Notes: generated by a model from the sequence alone, not told the origin. A DNA stretch of 46,985 nucleotides from Pseudomonas nitroreducens TX1 (GCF_000313755.1 NZ_AMZB01000070.1:1-46985); one strand, 5' to 3'. Positions 1 through 8,916 are shown, numbered from the stretch's first letter. A program made the numbers and translations.

Positions 1-53
1 CGTGAGGCCGCCTCCTACCCGATCCTGGTATTCATCGGCGATGCGGCTTTGTG

Positions 54-75
54 CAGGAGCGAGCTTGCTCGCGAG
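54..75 (+). repeat. REP sequence, single copy
   Basis: The stretch reads CAGGAGCGAGCTTGCTCGCG and contains the short palindrome CGAGCTTGCTCG. It is the same REP type as the copies at 46376-46444 and 46956-46978, with one or two changes at its edges. No inverted partner is seen nearby, so it is a solitary REP. It lies in the 327-bp gene-free stretch at the left end of the window. Confidence 0.7.
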
Positions 76-157
76 CCGCACGGTGCCTGGAGCTGCCGGA
101 GAGAGCGTTCGCAGGCGGACGCGCTGGGAGCGACGGTCAGTGCGTGCCCGTGGTTTT

Positions 158-273
158 CCCTCTCCCTAACCCTCTCCCTGAAGGGAGAGGGTACTGTTAG
201 GTGCAGGATGAAACCACTGTATCAGCGGGCCCGGTTAGCGCCCTCTCCCTTCAGGTAGAGGGGGGGGAGAGGG
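158..273. repeat. CCCTCTCCCT inverted-repeat element, copy 1
   Basis: CCCTCTCCCT occurs at 158-167 and again at 170-179. The second copy forms a perfect 10-bp stem with AGGGAGAGGG at 182-191 around a 2-nt turn. After about 50 nt a second, imperfect hairpin of the same sequence follows at 241-273. The same architecture recurs at 30840-30957. It lies downstream of ndh and could act as a transcriptional boundary, but no T-tract is present. Short open frames through it are products of the repeat and are not called as genes. Confidence 0.7.
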
Positions 274-327
274 TTGAGCCTTTCGGGGAATTTCCTTGTG
301 TGGGGTCCGTCCGCGCTCACTATTCGA

Positions 328-1626
328 TCAATGCAGCTTCAAGCGTGGCTCCGTGCTGCGTCCGATGCGGTCCGCGATCATCAGCAGCGCGGTGCGGAAC
401 GGCCCGTAAAGCGCCACCTGGTGCATGCGGTACAGCGACACGTAGAACATCCGCGCCAGCCAGCCTTCGAGCTTGACGCTGCCCATCAGGTTACCCATCA
501 GGTTGCCCACGGCGCTGAAGCGCGACAGCGAGATCAGCGAACCGTAGTCGGTGTAGCGGTACTCCGGCAGTGGCTTGCCATCGAGCTTCGCCACCAGTGC
601 CTTGGCCAGCAGCGAAGCCTGCTGGTGCGCGGCCTGCGCGCGTGGCGGGACGGTACGTTCGCTACCATCGCCCATCGGGCAGGCCGCGCAATCGCCGAAG
701 GCGAAGATGTTGTCATCGCGGGTCGTCTGCAGCGTAGGGCGAACCACCAGTTGGTTGATGCGGTTGGTCTCCAGGCCGTCGATCTCCTTGAGCAGGTTCG
801 GCGCGCGAATACCCGCCGCCCAGACCTTCAGGCTCGCCGGAATGAACTCGCCCGCCGAAGTCCGCAGGCCGTCGGCCGTCACTTCCTGCACCGCCGAACC
901 GGTCGCCACGCGCACGCCGAGTTTCTCCAGTGTCTGATGGACCGGTTGGCTGATGCGTTCGGGCAGCGCCGGCAGCACGCGCGGACCAGCCTCGATCAGG
1001 GTGATACGCATGTTCTGCGGCTGGATGCCGGTGAGGCCATAGGCCGCCAGTTCCTGCGCCGCATGGTGCAGCTCGGCGGACAGCTCGACCCCGGTGGCGC
1101 CGGCGCCAACGATGGCGACGCTGATCTGGTCGTCCTTGTCCTGCCCGGCGTGGGCGCGCAGGTAGTGAGTGAGCAGCAGCTTGTGGAAACGCTCGGCCTG
1201 CTCGCGGGTATCCAGGAAGATGCAGTGGTCCGCGGCGCCCTGGGTACCGAAGTCATTGGTGGTGCTGCCGATGGCCAGTACCAGGGTGTCGTAGTCCAGA
1301 GCGCGCGCCGGTACCAGCTCCTCGCCCTGCTCGTCGAGCGTGGCGGCGAGCTGGATGCGCTGGCTCGCGCGGTCCAGGCCGGTGAGGCGGCCGAGCTGGA
1401 ATTCGAAGTGGTTCCATTTCGCCTGGGCGACGTAGTTCAGCTCATCCTCGGAGGAGTTGAGCGAGCCGGCGGCGACTTCGTGCAGCAGGGGTTTCCAGAT
1501 GTGGGTGAGGTTGGCGTCGACGAGCGTAATGCGCGCCTTGCCCTTTTTACCCAGGGTGCGGCCGAGACGGGTCGCGAGCTCCAGCCCGCCGGCGCCGCCG
1601 CCGACGATCACGATACGATGGGACAT
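328..1626 (-). CDS. ndh: Type II NADH dehydrogenase
   Basis: This 432-aa protein is a single-subunit, non-proton-pumping NADH:quinone oxidoreductase that feeds electrons from NADH through FAD to the quinone pool at the inner face of the cytoplasmic membrane. The N-terminus carries the FAD-binding dinucleotide fold IVIVGGGAGGLELATRLG. A second GxGxxG-type NAD fold is visible near residue 170 (VAIVGAGATGVELSAEL), and the motif IFAFGDCAACP near residue 310 is the conserved second FAD contact. Length and domain order fit NDH-2. A hydrophobic, amphipathic C-terminal region probably provides membrane association. It is transcribed alone towards the left end and begins with ATG. The assignment is from family motifs and is strong. 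Confidence 0.95.
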   Translation of the reverse strand: MSHRIVIVGGGAGGLELATRLGRTLGKKGKARITLVDANLTHIWKPLLHEVAAGSLNSSEDELNYVAQAKWNHFEFQLGRLTGLDRASQRIQLAATLDEQGEELVPARALDYDTLVLAIGSTTNDFGTQGAADHCIFLDTREQAERFHKLLLTHYLRAHAGQDKDDQISVAIVGAGATGVELSAELHHAAQELAAYGLTGIQPQNMRITLIEAGPRVLPALPERISQPVHQTLEKLGVRVATGSAVQEVTADGLRTSAGEFIPASLKVWAAGIRAPNLLKEIDGLETNRINQLVVRPTLQTTRDDNIFAFGDCAACPMGDGSERTVPPRAQAAHQQASLLAKALVAKLDGKPLPEYRYTDYGSLISLSRFSAVGNLMGNLMGSVKLEGWLARMFYVSLYRMHQVALYGPFRTALLMIADRIGRSTEPRLKLH

Positions 1627-1679
1627 GATGCATTCTCATAGCTTAGGGAATCCTGTATCGGCCCGTGGCGGCACGGCGC

Positions 1680-1850
1680 TCACGCAAGGTAGGCCAGGAG
1701 GCGGCTCAGCAAACCCAGGGCGATGACCACAGCGAGCAAGGCCCCCATCATCAGCCAGGGCTTGAACGGTGCACGCTGGACCTGGTGGACGGGGGAGCTG
1801 AGGTACTGATCGACCTTCTGCTGGTCTTCGGGGCTCAGGCGACTGGGCAT
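1680..1850 (-). CDS. DUF3094 family small membrane protein
   Basis: This 56-aa protein starts MPSRLSPEDQQKVDQYL and has one C-terminal membrane helix (PWLMMGALLAVVIALGLLSR), ending YLA. A GGAG ribosome-binding site lies about 8 nt before the ATG. The charged N-terminus followed by a single transmembrane segment is the pattern I associate with DUF3094, a small protein family of Pseudomonas and relatives with no known function. It sits between ndh and the DUF1780 gene on the same strand. The family name is from memory of the sequence type; the gene itself is well supported by start, ribosome-binding site and composition. Confidence 0.75.
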   Translation of the reverse strand: MPSRLSPEDQQKVDQYLSSPVHQVQRAPFKPWLMMGALLAVVIALGLLSRLLAYLA

Positions 1851-1944
1851 GGGCGGCCTCCGTTTATAATGTCGAGCATTCTAGTAGGGCTCGGGCGGCC
1901 TCTCAATGCGCCGCCGATCAATGCAACTTTGCGTCGGCGCCTAT

Positions 1945-2574
1945 TTACAGGCCGACGCCCATGTCGAAAAGGATGCTGCGCCCCAGGCTGCCGCGCAGGA
2001 AGTCCGGCGCATCACTGTGGGCGAAGAGCACGCGGGCGAAGGTCGGGCCGACCACCGATAGCGAGCGCCAGCCCTGGCGCAGGTACTCGGTAGGTGGCGG
2101 AAAAGGGGTATTGAAGTCTGGCGTCTCGCGCTTGAGGCTGACGAAGGCCAGCAGGTCCAGCTCGCGCGTGTCGATCCCGCGCTCGGTATAGTTGTGCGCC
2201 TTCTTGCGCAGTGTCGGCGCCAGGCGCGCCTGCAGTTCCGCGCAGGGAATCCGCCGCGGCCGCTGCTCGCGGCGGATCAGCTGGTTGAGGCTCTGGGCCA
2301 TGCGCCGGCGCAGCAATTCCTCCTTCCATTCCTCGTTCAGCCGACGGCCCTGGTCGAGCACGAAGAACACTTCGAAGGTGGCATCGCGAAACAGCACATC
2401 CGGCGGCTGCTGCGTCGGTGCGACGAAGTCTTCCTGGCGGTACGGCACCTTCAGTGCTTGCAGCAGGCGCTGGCAGGCCCAGCACTCGCGCTCCCACTTG
2501 CGGGCATTGGAAAGGAAGTCGTTGGCTTGTTCCGCCTGGCGCGTCAGCAGGCGCAGATAATCGGTCTCGTTCAT
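1945..2574 (-). CDS. DUF1780 family protein
   Basis: This 209-aa, soluble, Arg/Glu-rich protein begins MNETDYLRLLTRQAEQANDFL. It matches the conserved DUF1780 proteins of Pseudomonas, for which I know of no established function. Visible features are an early WERECWACQRLL segment with two cysteines, a central aromatic stretch TFEVFFVLDQ, and a long basic helix (LLRRRMAQSLNQLIRREQR). No signal peptide or membrane segment is present. It is read on the same strand as the DUF3094 gene and ndh but with about 95 bp before DUF3094. Its sequence suggests a cytoplasmic, possibly nucleic-acid-associated protein; that is inference from charge only. Confidence 0.8.
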   Translation of the reverse strand: MNETDYLRLLTRQAEQANDFLSNARKWERECWACQRLLQALKVPYRQEDFVAPTQQPPDVLFRDATFEVFFVLDQGRRLNEEWKEELLRRRMAQSLNQLIRREQRPRRIPCAELQARLAPTLRKKAHNYTERGIDTRELDLLAFVSLKRETPDFNTPFPPPTEYLRQGWRSLSVVGPTFARVLFAHSDAPDFLRGSLGRSILFDMGVGL

Positions 2575-2664
2575 GCCTCAAGCATAGTTGCTGGCAACCG
2601 CAGGCGGGCGCCGATGCCGGTGTAGACTGTTGCCAATCATTGACGGTTCCGGGAAGGGGGAAGC

Positions 2665-3129
2665 GTGAGACGAGTACTGGGCGGATTGTTATTGATGGTA
2701 CTGGCTAGCGTGGCGGTGGCGCAGGAGTCGCCGGCCATCGGCTGGACGCTGCTGGACCAGTTCGACAAACCCTACACGGCGAACGCCGACCTGAAAGTCC
2801 TGCTGGTTGCCCACGACATGGCCGGCGCCAAACTGGTGAAAGCGGCGCTGCTCGGCCGCCCGCAAGGCTATCTCGACGCGCGTCGCGCCGTCTTCGTCGC
2901 GGACATCAGCCGCATGCCCGCGCCCATCTCGAAGCTGTTCGCCATTCCTGCCATGCGCGATTACTCCTACCGCGTACTGCTCGACCGCGAGCCGCGTGTG
3001 GCCACTCGCTTTCCGGCCAAGGCCGAGGCGGTGACCTGGCTGCAACTCGAACACGGCAAGGTTGTCGCGACTCGCCAGTTCGATTCGATTGAAGCCTTGC
3101 GCCAGGCGTTGGAGCGGGGCGCGCCGTGA
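2665..3129 (+). CDS. Exported cysteine-free protein, possible thioredoxin-like fold
   Basis: The 154-aa product starts at a GTG (2665) behind a purine-rich GGGGGAAG site. Residues 1-20 form a signal peptide (MRRVLGGLLLMVLASVAVAQ), so the mature protein is probably periplasmic. The segment WTLLDQFDKPYTANADLKVLL recalls the first strand-helix of AhpC/YtfJ-type thioredoxin folds, but the protein contains no cysteine, so any such domain cannot be redox active by a CxxC. Its stop overlaps the GTG start of the CbiM-like gene, implying translational coupling. I do not recognise a characterised function. Confidence 0.75.
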   Translation: MRRVLGGLLLMVLASVAVAQESPAIGWTLLDQFDKPYTANADLKVLLVAHDMAGAKLVKAALLGRPQGYLDARRAVFVADISRMPAPISKLFAIPAMRDYSYRVLLDREPRVATRFPAKAEAVTWLQLEHGKVVATRQFDSIEALRQALERGAP

Positions 3130-3815
3130 TCGCCGCACAGCTGCTATCCGCAGAGACCCTCGAGATCGGCTGGGCGCTCTACCTGCCCGTCGTCGCCTGG
3201 GCGATCTGGCGCGCGCCTTGGCTGGAACTGATCAGCGACTTCCGCCGCCAGCACCTGGTGTTCGGCACCATGCTCGGGTTGTTCCTGCTCTGGCTGGTAC
3301 GGCGGGACTTCGCTTCCGGGGTGTCCTTCCACTTCATCGGCATGACCGCCGTGACCCTGCTGCTGGACTGGCCGCTGGCGGTATTGGTCGGTTTGGTCGC
3401 GCAGCTGGGGCTGTGCGCCATCGGCCGGCAGGACTGGGCGGCCATCGGCGTCAACGGCATCCTGCTGGTGCTGATCCCGGTGGTCATTACCGAGCTTGCG
3501 GCGATCTTCGTCGAACGCCGACAACCGCGAAACCTGTTCGTCTACATCTTCTGCTCAGGCTTCTTCCCGGCCGCGCTCGCGGCGTTGTGCAGCCTGCTGC
3601 TGGGCCTCGGCCTGCTGTGGATGGACAGGATGTTCCCGATGCCGCCGTGGATCGAGGACTTCATCGGCTACCTCTGGCTGATCATGTTTCCCGAGGCGTT
3701 CATCAACGGCACCATCGTCACTGGGCTGGTGGTCTTCTATCCGGACTGGCTGGAAACCTTCAACCGCACGCGTTACCTGCAGGCGCCGTGGAAGGACGAC
3801 GATGGAGCGCGCTGA
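3126..3815 (+). CDS. CbiM-like polytopic membrane protein (ECF permease type)
   Basis: The 229-aa protein has about six hydrophobic segments (around residues 12-28, 44-58, 68-105, 115-128, 140-165 and 180-203). It resembles the CbiM/NikM substrate-specificity family of energy-coupling-factor importers, including a histidine in SGVSFHFIGMTAV, but it lacks the MHIMEG metal-binding N-terminus of true CbiM. No ECF ATPase or CbiQ-like T subunit is encoded nearby. The gene begins with GTG overlapping the previous stop (GTGA), so it is coupled to the exported protein upstream. Substrate and partners are unknown; transport of a metal or small molecule is only a family-level guess. Confidence 0.7.
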   Translation: MIAAQLLSAETLEIGWALYLPVVAWAIWRAPWLELISDFRRQHLVFGTMLGLFLLWLVRRDFASGVSFHFIGMTAVTLLLDWPLAVLVGLVAQLGLCAIGRQDWAAIGVNGILLVLIPVVITELAAIFVERRQPRNLFVYIFCSGFFPAALAALCSLLLGLGLLWMDRMFPMPPWIEDFIGYLWLIMFPEAFINGTIVTGLVVFYPDWLETFNRTRYLQAPWKDDDGAR

Positions 3816-3921
3816 TGTTCGGCCATCTGCGAGGCCCATGGCCCTGGCGGTTTGATCCAGGTCAGTTCGTATGCCTCCTATGATCAGGGAAGCTTGGCCC
3901 CCACTCGCAAGGAGATAGCCG

Positions 3922-4137
3922 ATGAGCATTCACAGCTGGGCCGAGCAGCGCCTCCACGAACTGCTGATTGAAGCCGAAGCGGCCGGCCAGGACCCGCAAC
4001 TGGTTGTCCGCGCGCTGCTCAGCGCTGTGGTACAGGCCAACGCACAGGTGCGCACACAGGAAGACCTCGGCCATGAGCTGCATTTCCTCGCCGACAACCT
4101 GGACGAGGAGCGGGACTACGCCTTCATGCGGCCCTGA
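3922..4137 (+). CDS. Conserved hypothetical protein, 71 aa
   Basis: A strong AAGGAGATAGCCG ribosome-binding site precedes the ATG. The product is acidic, cytoplasmic and helical (MSIHSWAEQRLHELLIEAEA), with no membrane segment. I do not recognise a named domain. It is separated from the CbiM-like gene by 106 bp and is followed directly by a strong hairpin shared with the convergent yacG transcript. Codon use is like its neighbours. Confidence 0.7.
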   Translation: MSIHSWAEQRLHELLIEAEAAGQDPQLVVRALLSAVVQANAQVRTQEDLGHELHFLADNLDEERDYAFMRP

Positions 4138-4143
4138 ACGAAA

Positions 4144-4165
4144 AAGGCCCGCAGATGCGGGCCTT
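4144..4165. terminator. Bidirectional intrinsic terminator
   Basis: AAGGCCCGC and GCGGGCCTT form a perfect 9-bp stem around the loop AGAT. An A-run precedes it on the plus strand (so a T-run follows it on the minus strand). It lies between the convergent 71-aa gene and yacG and probably ends both transcripts. Confidence 0.75.
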
Positions 4166-4186
4166 CCAATGTTTTGGGCCGGCGAC

Positions 4187-4390
4187 TCAATGCCCGCGTG
4201 GCTTCTCCAGATCGCCAGAGAACAGCTCGTCTTCGAGGTTGTCGCCGGGGATCGCATGATCTTCGGCGGCCCAGGCGCCGAGGTCGATCAGCTTGCAGCG
4301 ATGCGAACAGAAGGGGCGGAACTCGCTCTTGGCGCTCCACTCCACGGGGGCGCCACAAGTAGGGCATTCCACGGTCAGGGGTTGGCTCAT
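4187..4390 (-). CDS. yacG: DNA gyrase inhibitor YacG
   Basis: The 67-aa protein is the small zinc-binding YacG, which in E. coli binds GyrB and inhibits gyrase. The zinc site is visible as CPTC (residues 9-12) and CSHRC (residues 28-32), followed by the conserved LIDLGAWA and an acidic tail. Its ATG overlaps the coaE stop by four bases, so it is the last gene of the pilBCD-coaE-yacG operon and ends at the shared hairpin at 4144-4165. This gene order is usual for Pseudomonas. Confidence 0.95.
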   Translation of the reverse strand: MSQPLTVECPTCGAPVEWSAKSEFRPFCSHRCKLIDLGAWAAEDHAIPGDNLEDELFSGDLEKPRGH

Positions 4391-4995
4391 GGTTGTCCTC
4401 CACGCAGGCCTAGATAGAACTGATGCAGACGCTCGACCTGCTGGTGCAGGTGACCGAGGTCGCCATCGTTGAGCAGCACGTCGTCCGCGTGCTTGAGTCG
4501 GTCTTCGCGCAAGGCCTGGGCCTTTAGAATCGAGCGGACCTGTTCTTCGGACACCTGGTCGCGGCGCATGGTGCGCTCCAGTTGCAGGTGTTCCGGGGTG
4601 TCCACCACCAACACGCGCTGGGTCATCCGGTACTGTCCGGATTCCACCAGCAGCGGCGAGACTAGGATGGCGTAGGGCGACTGCGCCTGCGCCAGGTTGC
4701 TGGCGATCTCCTGGCCGATCAGCGGGTGCAGCAACTGTTCCAGCCAGCGTCGTTCATCTTCGGCCTTGAAGATACGTTCGCGCAGGGCGGCGCGGTTGAG
4801 TTGGCCGTCCGGCAGCAGCAGGGCGTCGCCGAAGCGCTCGACGATCTTCGCCAGGGCAGGGCGGCCCGGCTCCACCACCCAGCGCGCAGCGTGGTCGGCG
4901 TCAACCATGTGTATGCCCAGCGAGGCGAAATGCTCGGCAGCGGCGCTCTTGCCGCTACCGATGCCGCCAGTGAGGCCTAGAATCCAGGGTTTCAT
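4387..4995 (-). CDS. coaE: Dephospho-CoA kinase
   Basis: The 202-aa enzyme phosphorylates the ribose 3'-hydroxyl of dephospho-CoA, the last step of coenzyme A synthesis, in the cytoplasm. The P-loop [11 protein letters not shown] is at residues 7-17. The conserved [13 protein letters not shown] segment and the [10 protein letters not shown] substrate region follow. Length is normal for bacterial CoaE. An AAGGAGAA site precedes the ATG. The gene follows pilD by about 64 bp and overlaps yacG. Confidence 0.96.
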   Translation of the reverse strand: MKPWILGLTGGIGSGKSAAAEHFASLGIHMVDADHAARWVVEPGRPALAKIVERFGDALLLPDGQLNRAALRERIFKAEDERRWLEQLLHPLIGQEIASNLAQAQSPYAILVSPLLVESGQYRMTQRVLVVDTPEHLQLERTMRRDQVSEEQVRSILKAQALREDRLKHADDVLLNDGDLGHLHQQVERLHQFYLGLRGGQP

Positions 4996-5059
4996 CGTTC
5001 TCCTTCAGCCGGCCCGCTGGCCGTCCAATTGCGCCGACGAGACTCGGCGCAGGAGAAGG

Positions 5060-5932
5060 CTAGCGGAAACCGGCGAACTGCAGATAGGTCGCGGTTATTT
5101 GATCACCCCAGAGCAGTGCAATCCAGCCGGCGATGGCCAGATAGGGCCCGAAGGGGATCGGCGTACTGGTTTCGGCATTGCGCAAACGCAGCATGATCAC
5201 GCCCAGCACAGCGCCCACCAGCGACGAGAACAGGATGGTCAGCGGCAGCACCTGCCAGCCACCCCAGGCGCCCAGCATGGCCAGCAGCTTGAAGTCGCCG
5301 TAGCCCATGCCTTCCTTGCCAGTGATCAGCTTGAACAACCAGTACACCGACCACAGGCTCAGATAGCCAAATACCGCGCCCCAGAGGGCATCGCCCAGGT
5401 TGGTGAACAGCCCGAAATGGTTGACGATCAACCCCAGCCAGAGCAGCGGCAGCACCAGGGCGTCCGGCAGCAGCTGATGATCGACGTCGATCATGCTCAT
5501 CGCCAGCAGGCCCCAGGTCAGCAGCAGCATCGCCCCGGCCTGCCAGCCGAAGCCGTAATGCCAGGCGATGAAGGCCGACAGTACACCACAGGCCAGTTCC
5601 ACCAACGGGTAGCGCTTGCTGATCGGCGCCTTGCAGGACGAACACTTGCCGCCCAGCGCCAGCCAACTGACCAGCGGGATGTTCTCCCAGGGTTTGATCT
5701 CATGGGAGCAATGCGGGCACTGGGAATTTGGCAGGATCAGGTTATAGGTCTTTTGCGGTTCTTCCTGCGGCAGGTTCAGCGTCTCCCGCGCCTGCTGCTG
5801 CCAGTCGAGCTCCATCATCCGCGGCAGGCGATGGATCACCACGTTGAGGAAGCTGCCGACCAGCAGGCCGAGGAGGGTGACGCATAAAACAAAGGCCAGC
5901 GGGGTGCTGGCCAGAAAGTCGAGAGCAGGCAT
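5060..5932 (-). CDS. pilD: Type IV prepilin leader peptidase / N-methyltransferase
   Basis: The 290-aa inner-membrane aspartyl protease removes the short leader of type IV prepilins and type II pseudopilins and then N-methylates the new N-terminal residue. The cytoplasmic zinc-binding loop has the two pairs CPHC and CSSC. The two catalytic aspartates lie in SMIDVDHQLLPD and GYGDFKLLAMLGAW. About eight membrane helices are evident. It starts 3 nt after pilC, in the same transcript, and processes PilA encoded just across the divergent promoter. Confidence 0.97.
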   Translation of the reverse strand: MPALDFLASTPLAFVLCVTLLGLLVGSFLNVVIHRLPRMMELDWQQQARETLNLPQEEPQKTYNLILPNSQCPHCSHEIKPWENIPLVSWLALGGKCSSCKAPISKRYPLVELACGVLSAFIAWHYGFGWQAGAMLLLTWGLLAMSMIDVDHQLLPDALVLPLLWLGLIVNHFGLFTNLGDALWGAVFGYLSLWSVYWLFKLITGKEGMGYGDFKLLAMLGAWGGWQVLPLTILFSSLVGAVLGVIMLRLRNAETSTPIPFGPYLAIAGWIALLWGDQITATYLQFAGFR

Positions 5933-5935
5933 GGG

Positions 5936-7153
5936 TTATACGACGGAGCCCAGTTGGAAGATCGGAAGATACATGGCGATGATCAGACCGCCGACCAGCA
6001 CGCCCAGCACTGCCATGATCATGGGTTCCATCAACGTGGTCAGGTTGTCGACGGCGTTGTCGACCTCTTCCTCATAATAACTCGCGACTTTGTCGAGCAT
6101 CGCATCCAGCGAACCGGATTCTTCGCCAATCGCCGCCATCTGGATGGCCATGCTGGGAAATACGCCGGTGGTACGCATGGAGAAGTTCAACTGGGTACCG
6201 GAGGAGACATCCTGCTTGATCTTGTTGACCGCCGTTCGGAAGACAACGTTGCCCGTAGCGCCGGAAACCGAATCCAGCGCCTCCACCAGCGGCACACCGG
6301 CAGCGAAGGTTGTCGACAGGGTGCGCGCATAGCGGGCGACGGCGGATTTGTAGAGGATATCGCCGACGATGGGTAATTTTAGGAGACCGCGATCGACGGA
6401 GTCGCGAAATTTCTCCGAGCGCTGATGTGCTGCCTTGATGATAAAGGCGACGACGAATATTCCGATGAGCACAACGAACCACCAGGCCTGCAGGATCTCC
6501 GAAAGGCCGATGACCATTTGGGTGAATGCGGGTAATTCGGCGCCAAAGCCCTCAAATACCGACTGGAATTGCGGTACCACTTTGATCAGCAAAATGGCCG
6601 AAACCACGACTGCGACAACGATCACCGCGATTGGGTAGGTCATCGCTTTCTTGATCTTGGCCTTGAGCGACTCGGTCTTCTCTTTGTAGGTCGCCACCCT
6701 GTCCAGCAAGGTTTCCAGTGCACCGGACTGCTCGCCCGCATCCACCAGGTTGCAGTAGAGATCGTCGAAATACAGCGGCTTCTTACGCAGCGAGTTGGCC
6801 AAGCTATTACCCGACGCGACTTCTTGCTTGATCTCCTCGACCAGCTTGCGCATGTTCGCGTTGTCGAAGCCCTCCGCAATGATGTCAAAGGACTGAAGAA
6901 GTGGTACACCGGAACCCATCATGGTCGCCATCTGCCGGGTGAACAGGGCGATATCCATGGGCTTGATCTTCTTGCCCTTACCGAGCAGGGAAAAGCTTTT
7001 CTTGCGAACCTTGGTCGGGTTAATACCCTGCTTGCGCAGTTGCGCCTTGACCAGCGCGGTGTTGACCCCAGAAAGCTCCCCTTTAACCTTCCCGCCCTTG
7101 CGATCAGTGCCTTCCCAGGTAAAGACACTGGTCTTCAATGCTTTTTCCGCCAT
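5936..7153 (-). CDS. pilC: Type IV pilus inner-membrane platform protein PilC
   Basis: The 405-aa protein is the polytopic platform on which the PilB and PilT motors act. It contains two GspF/PilC cytoplasmic domains, around residues 70-190 (FTRQMATMMGSGVPLLQSFD) and 275-395 (YARTLSTTFAAGVPLVEALD), and three membrane helices near 175-200, 220-240 and 380-400. The end, GLIIAMYLPIFQLGSVV, is typical of the family. It starts 3 nt after the pilB stop. The sequence closely follows my memory of P. aeruginosa PilC. Confidence 0.97.
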   Translation of the reverse strand: MAEKALKTSVFTWEGTDRKGGKVKGELSGVNTALVKAQLRKQGINPTKVRKKSFSLLGKGKKIKPMDIALFTRQMATMMGSGVPLLQSFDIIAEGFDNANMRKLVEEIKQEVASGNSLANSLRKKPLYFDDLYCNLVDAGEQSGALETLLDRVATYKEKTESLKAKIKKAMTYPIAVIVVAVVVSAILLIKVVPQFQSVFEGFGAELPAFTQMVIGLSEILQAWWFVVLIGIFVVAFIIKAAHQRSEKFRDSVDRGLLKLPIVGDILYKSAVARYARTLSTTFAAGVPLVEALDSVSGATGNVVFRTAVNKIKQDVSSGTQLNFSMRTTGVFPSMAIQMAAIGEESGSLDAMLDKVASYYEEEVDNAVDNLTTLMEPMIMAVLGVLVGGLIIAMYLPIFQLGSVV

Positions 7154-7156
7154 GGA

Positions 7157-8854
7157 TTAATCCTTGGTCACGCGGTTGACTTCCTCGAGGCTGGTAACGC
7201 CTTGCATGGCTTTTAGCAGGCCCGAGTTGCGCAGATCGTTGAAGCCTTCTTTGCGGGCCTGTTCGGCGATCTGAATGGAATTACCTTCTTCCATGATAAT
7301 TCGCTGCAGGGCTGGCGTGATTTTAACCACTTCATAAATACCTACACGCCCCTTGTATCCATTCTTGCAATTTTCACATCCCACCGGTGAATACAGCTTG
7401 AAGGTGCCGATCTTTTCAGGTGGGAACCCTTCATGCAGCAGCGCCTCACGCGGGATGTCGTGCTCCTTTTTGCAGTGCGGGCAAAGCTTGCGGGCCAGGC
7501 GCTGGGCGATGATGAGGTTGGTCGACGTAGCCAGGTTGAAGGAGGCTACACCCATGTTCAGCAGGCGGGTCAGGGTTTCCGCGGCGCTGTTGGTGTGGAG
7601 TGTGGACATCACCATGTGGCCGGTCTGCGCAGCCTTGATGGCAATCTCGGCGGTTTCCAGGTCTCGGATTTCTCCCACCATGATGACGTCGGGATCCTGG
7701 CGCAGGAAAGCGCGCAGCGCCTGGGCGAAGTCCATACCCTGCCTGGGGTTGACGTTGACTTGGTTGATACCTTCGAGGTTGATTTCTACGGGGTCTTCCG
7801 CCGTGGAAATGTTGATGTCTGGTGTGTTGAGTATGTTCAGGCCGGTATAGAGCGATACAGTCTTGCCTGAACCAGTGGGGCCTGTCACCAGAATCATCCC
7901 CTGGGGTTGCTTGAGTGCATCCAGGTACAGTTGCTTCTGCTCTTCCTCATAGCCGAGAGCATCGATCCCCATCTGGGCGCTGGAGGAGTCGAGAATTCGC
8001 ATCACGATCTTCTCTCCCCACAGCGTGGGTAGGGTATTGACGCGAAAGTCTATCGACTTGGTTTTGGATACGCGCATCTTGATCCGACCGTCCTGCGGCT
8101 TGCGGCGCTCGGAGATATCCAGGCCGGCCATGACCTTCAGACGTGCGGATATTCGGCTGGCTAATTGAATAGGGGGTTTGGCCGTCTCGTGCAGCATGCC
8201 GTCGGTACGGAAACGGACCCGGTAGACCTTTTCGTAAGGCTCGAAATGCAGGTCGGAAGAACCGCCTTTAATGGCATCCAACAGCATTTTATTGACAAAG
8301 CGCACCACGGGCGCGTCATCGGCGTCGCTGCCGGCGTCTTCCCGCTTTTCGGCGTCGCCGCTCTCGATGTCCAGGCTGGCGAGGTCCATGTCGAGGTCGT
8401 CCAGTCCCCCGGTCGCGCTCTCAAAAAGCTTCTCGATGGCGTCACCCAACCTGTCGTCATCGACCAGGATGGCTTCTGTGGTCAGGCCGGTGCTGAACTG
8501 TACGTCGGTGATGGCCTGGTGATTGGTTGGATCGGATAGGCCAACGAACAACTTATTGCCGCGCTTCCACAAAGGCAGGACACGGTGCTGGCGAACTAAT
8601 TTCTCGCTGATCAACTCTTTGGGAAATGAATCCTTGTCCAGGCTACTCAGGTCGCAGTACGCGACGCCAAACTGCTCTGCGGCCAGCTCCGTCAGAGGAC
8701 GTGATTTCACCAGCTTGTTCTGCACCAGGTAGGTCACCAACGGTAGCTTGTTCCGCTGGGCCTGCTGCTGGGCCTGCTGCGCGCTTTTTTCATCGAGCAG
8801 ATCCGCGATCACTAACTGGCGGGCAAGTCCGGAAAGGACGACTTGGTCGTTCAT
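7157..8854 (-). CDS. pilB: Type IV pilus assembly ATPase PilB
   Basis: PilB is the hexameric cytoplasmic ATPase that powers pilin polymerisation. The N-terminal GspE/MshEN domain is followed by the secretion ATPase core: Walker A GPTGSGKT near residue 325, an Asp box (STAEDPVEI), Walker B (PDVIMVGEIRD) and a His box (HMVMSTLHTNS). A zinc site of two CxxC pairs (CPHC, CENC) lies in the C-terminal part. I chose the ATG at 8854 (MNDQVVLSGL, 565 aa) because family members start MND; another ATG two codons upstream (8860) is possible. Neither has a strong ribosome-binding site. First gene of the operon, divergent from pilA. Confidence 0.97.
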   Translation of the reverse strand: MNDQVVLSGLARQLVIADLLDEKSAQQAQQQAQRNKLPLVTYLVQNKLVKSRPLTELAAEQFGVAYCDLSSLDKDSFPKELISEKLVRQHRVLPLWKRGNKLFVGLSDPTNHQAITDVQFSTGLTTEAILVDDDRLGDAIEKLFESATGGLDDLDMDLASLDIESGDAEKREDAGSDADDAPVVRFVNKMLLDAIKGGSSDLHFEPYEKVYRVRFRTDGMLHETAKPPIQLASRISARLKVMAGLDISERRKPQDGRIKMRVSKTKSIDFRVNTLPTLWGEKIVMRILDSSSAQMGIDALGYEEEQKQLYLDALKQPQGMILVTGPTGSGKTVSLYTGLNILNTPDINISTAEDPVEINLEGINQVNVNPRQGMDFAQALRAFLRQDPDVIMVGEIRDLETAEIAIKAAQTGHMVMSTLHTNSAAETLTRLLNMGVASFNLATSTNLIIAQRLARKLCPHCKKEHDIPREALLHEGFPPEKIGTFKLYSPVGCENCKNGYKGRVGIYEVVKITPALQRIIMEEGNSIQIAEQARKEGFNDLRNSGLLKAMQGVTSLEEVNRVTKD

Positions 8855-8916
8855 GAGCATCAGGGCCTGGAGTAGATGTAGGCAGCCTTATAGCGCAGAT
8901 GCCGAGGACTGCCAAA

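Noticed and set aside
158..273. A CRISPR-like appearance from repeated CCCTCTCCCT units
   Set aside because: There are too few units, they are inverted rather than direct, spacing is irregular, and no cas genes are present.
274..1641. A 455-codon plus-strand frame opposite ndh
   Set aside because: It is an antisense shadow; ndh has all its cofactor motifs on the other strand.
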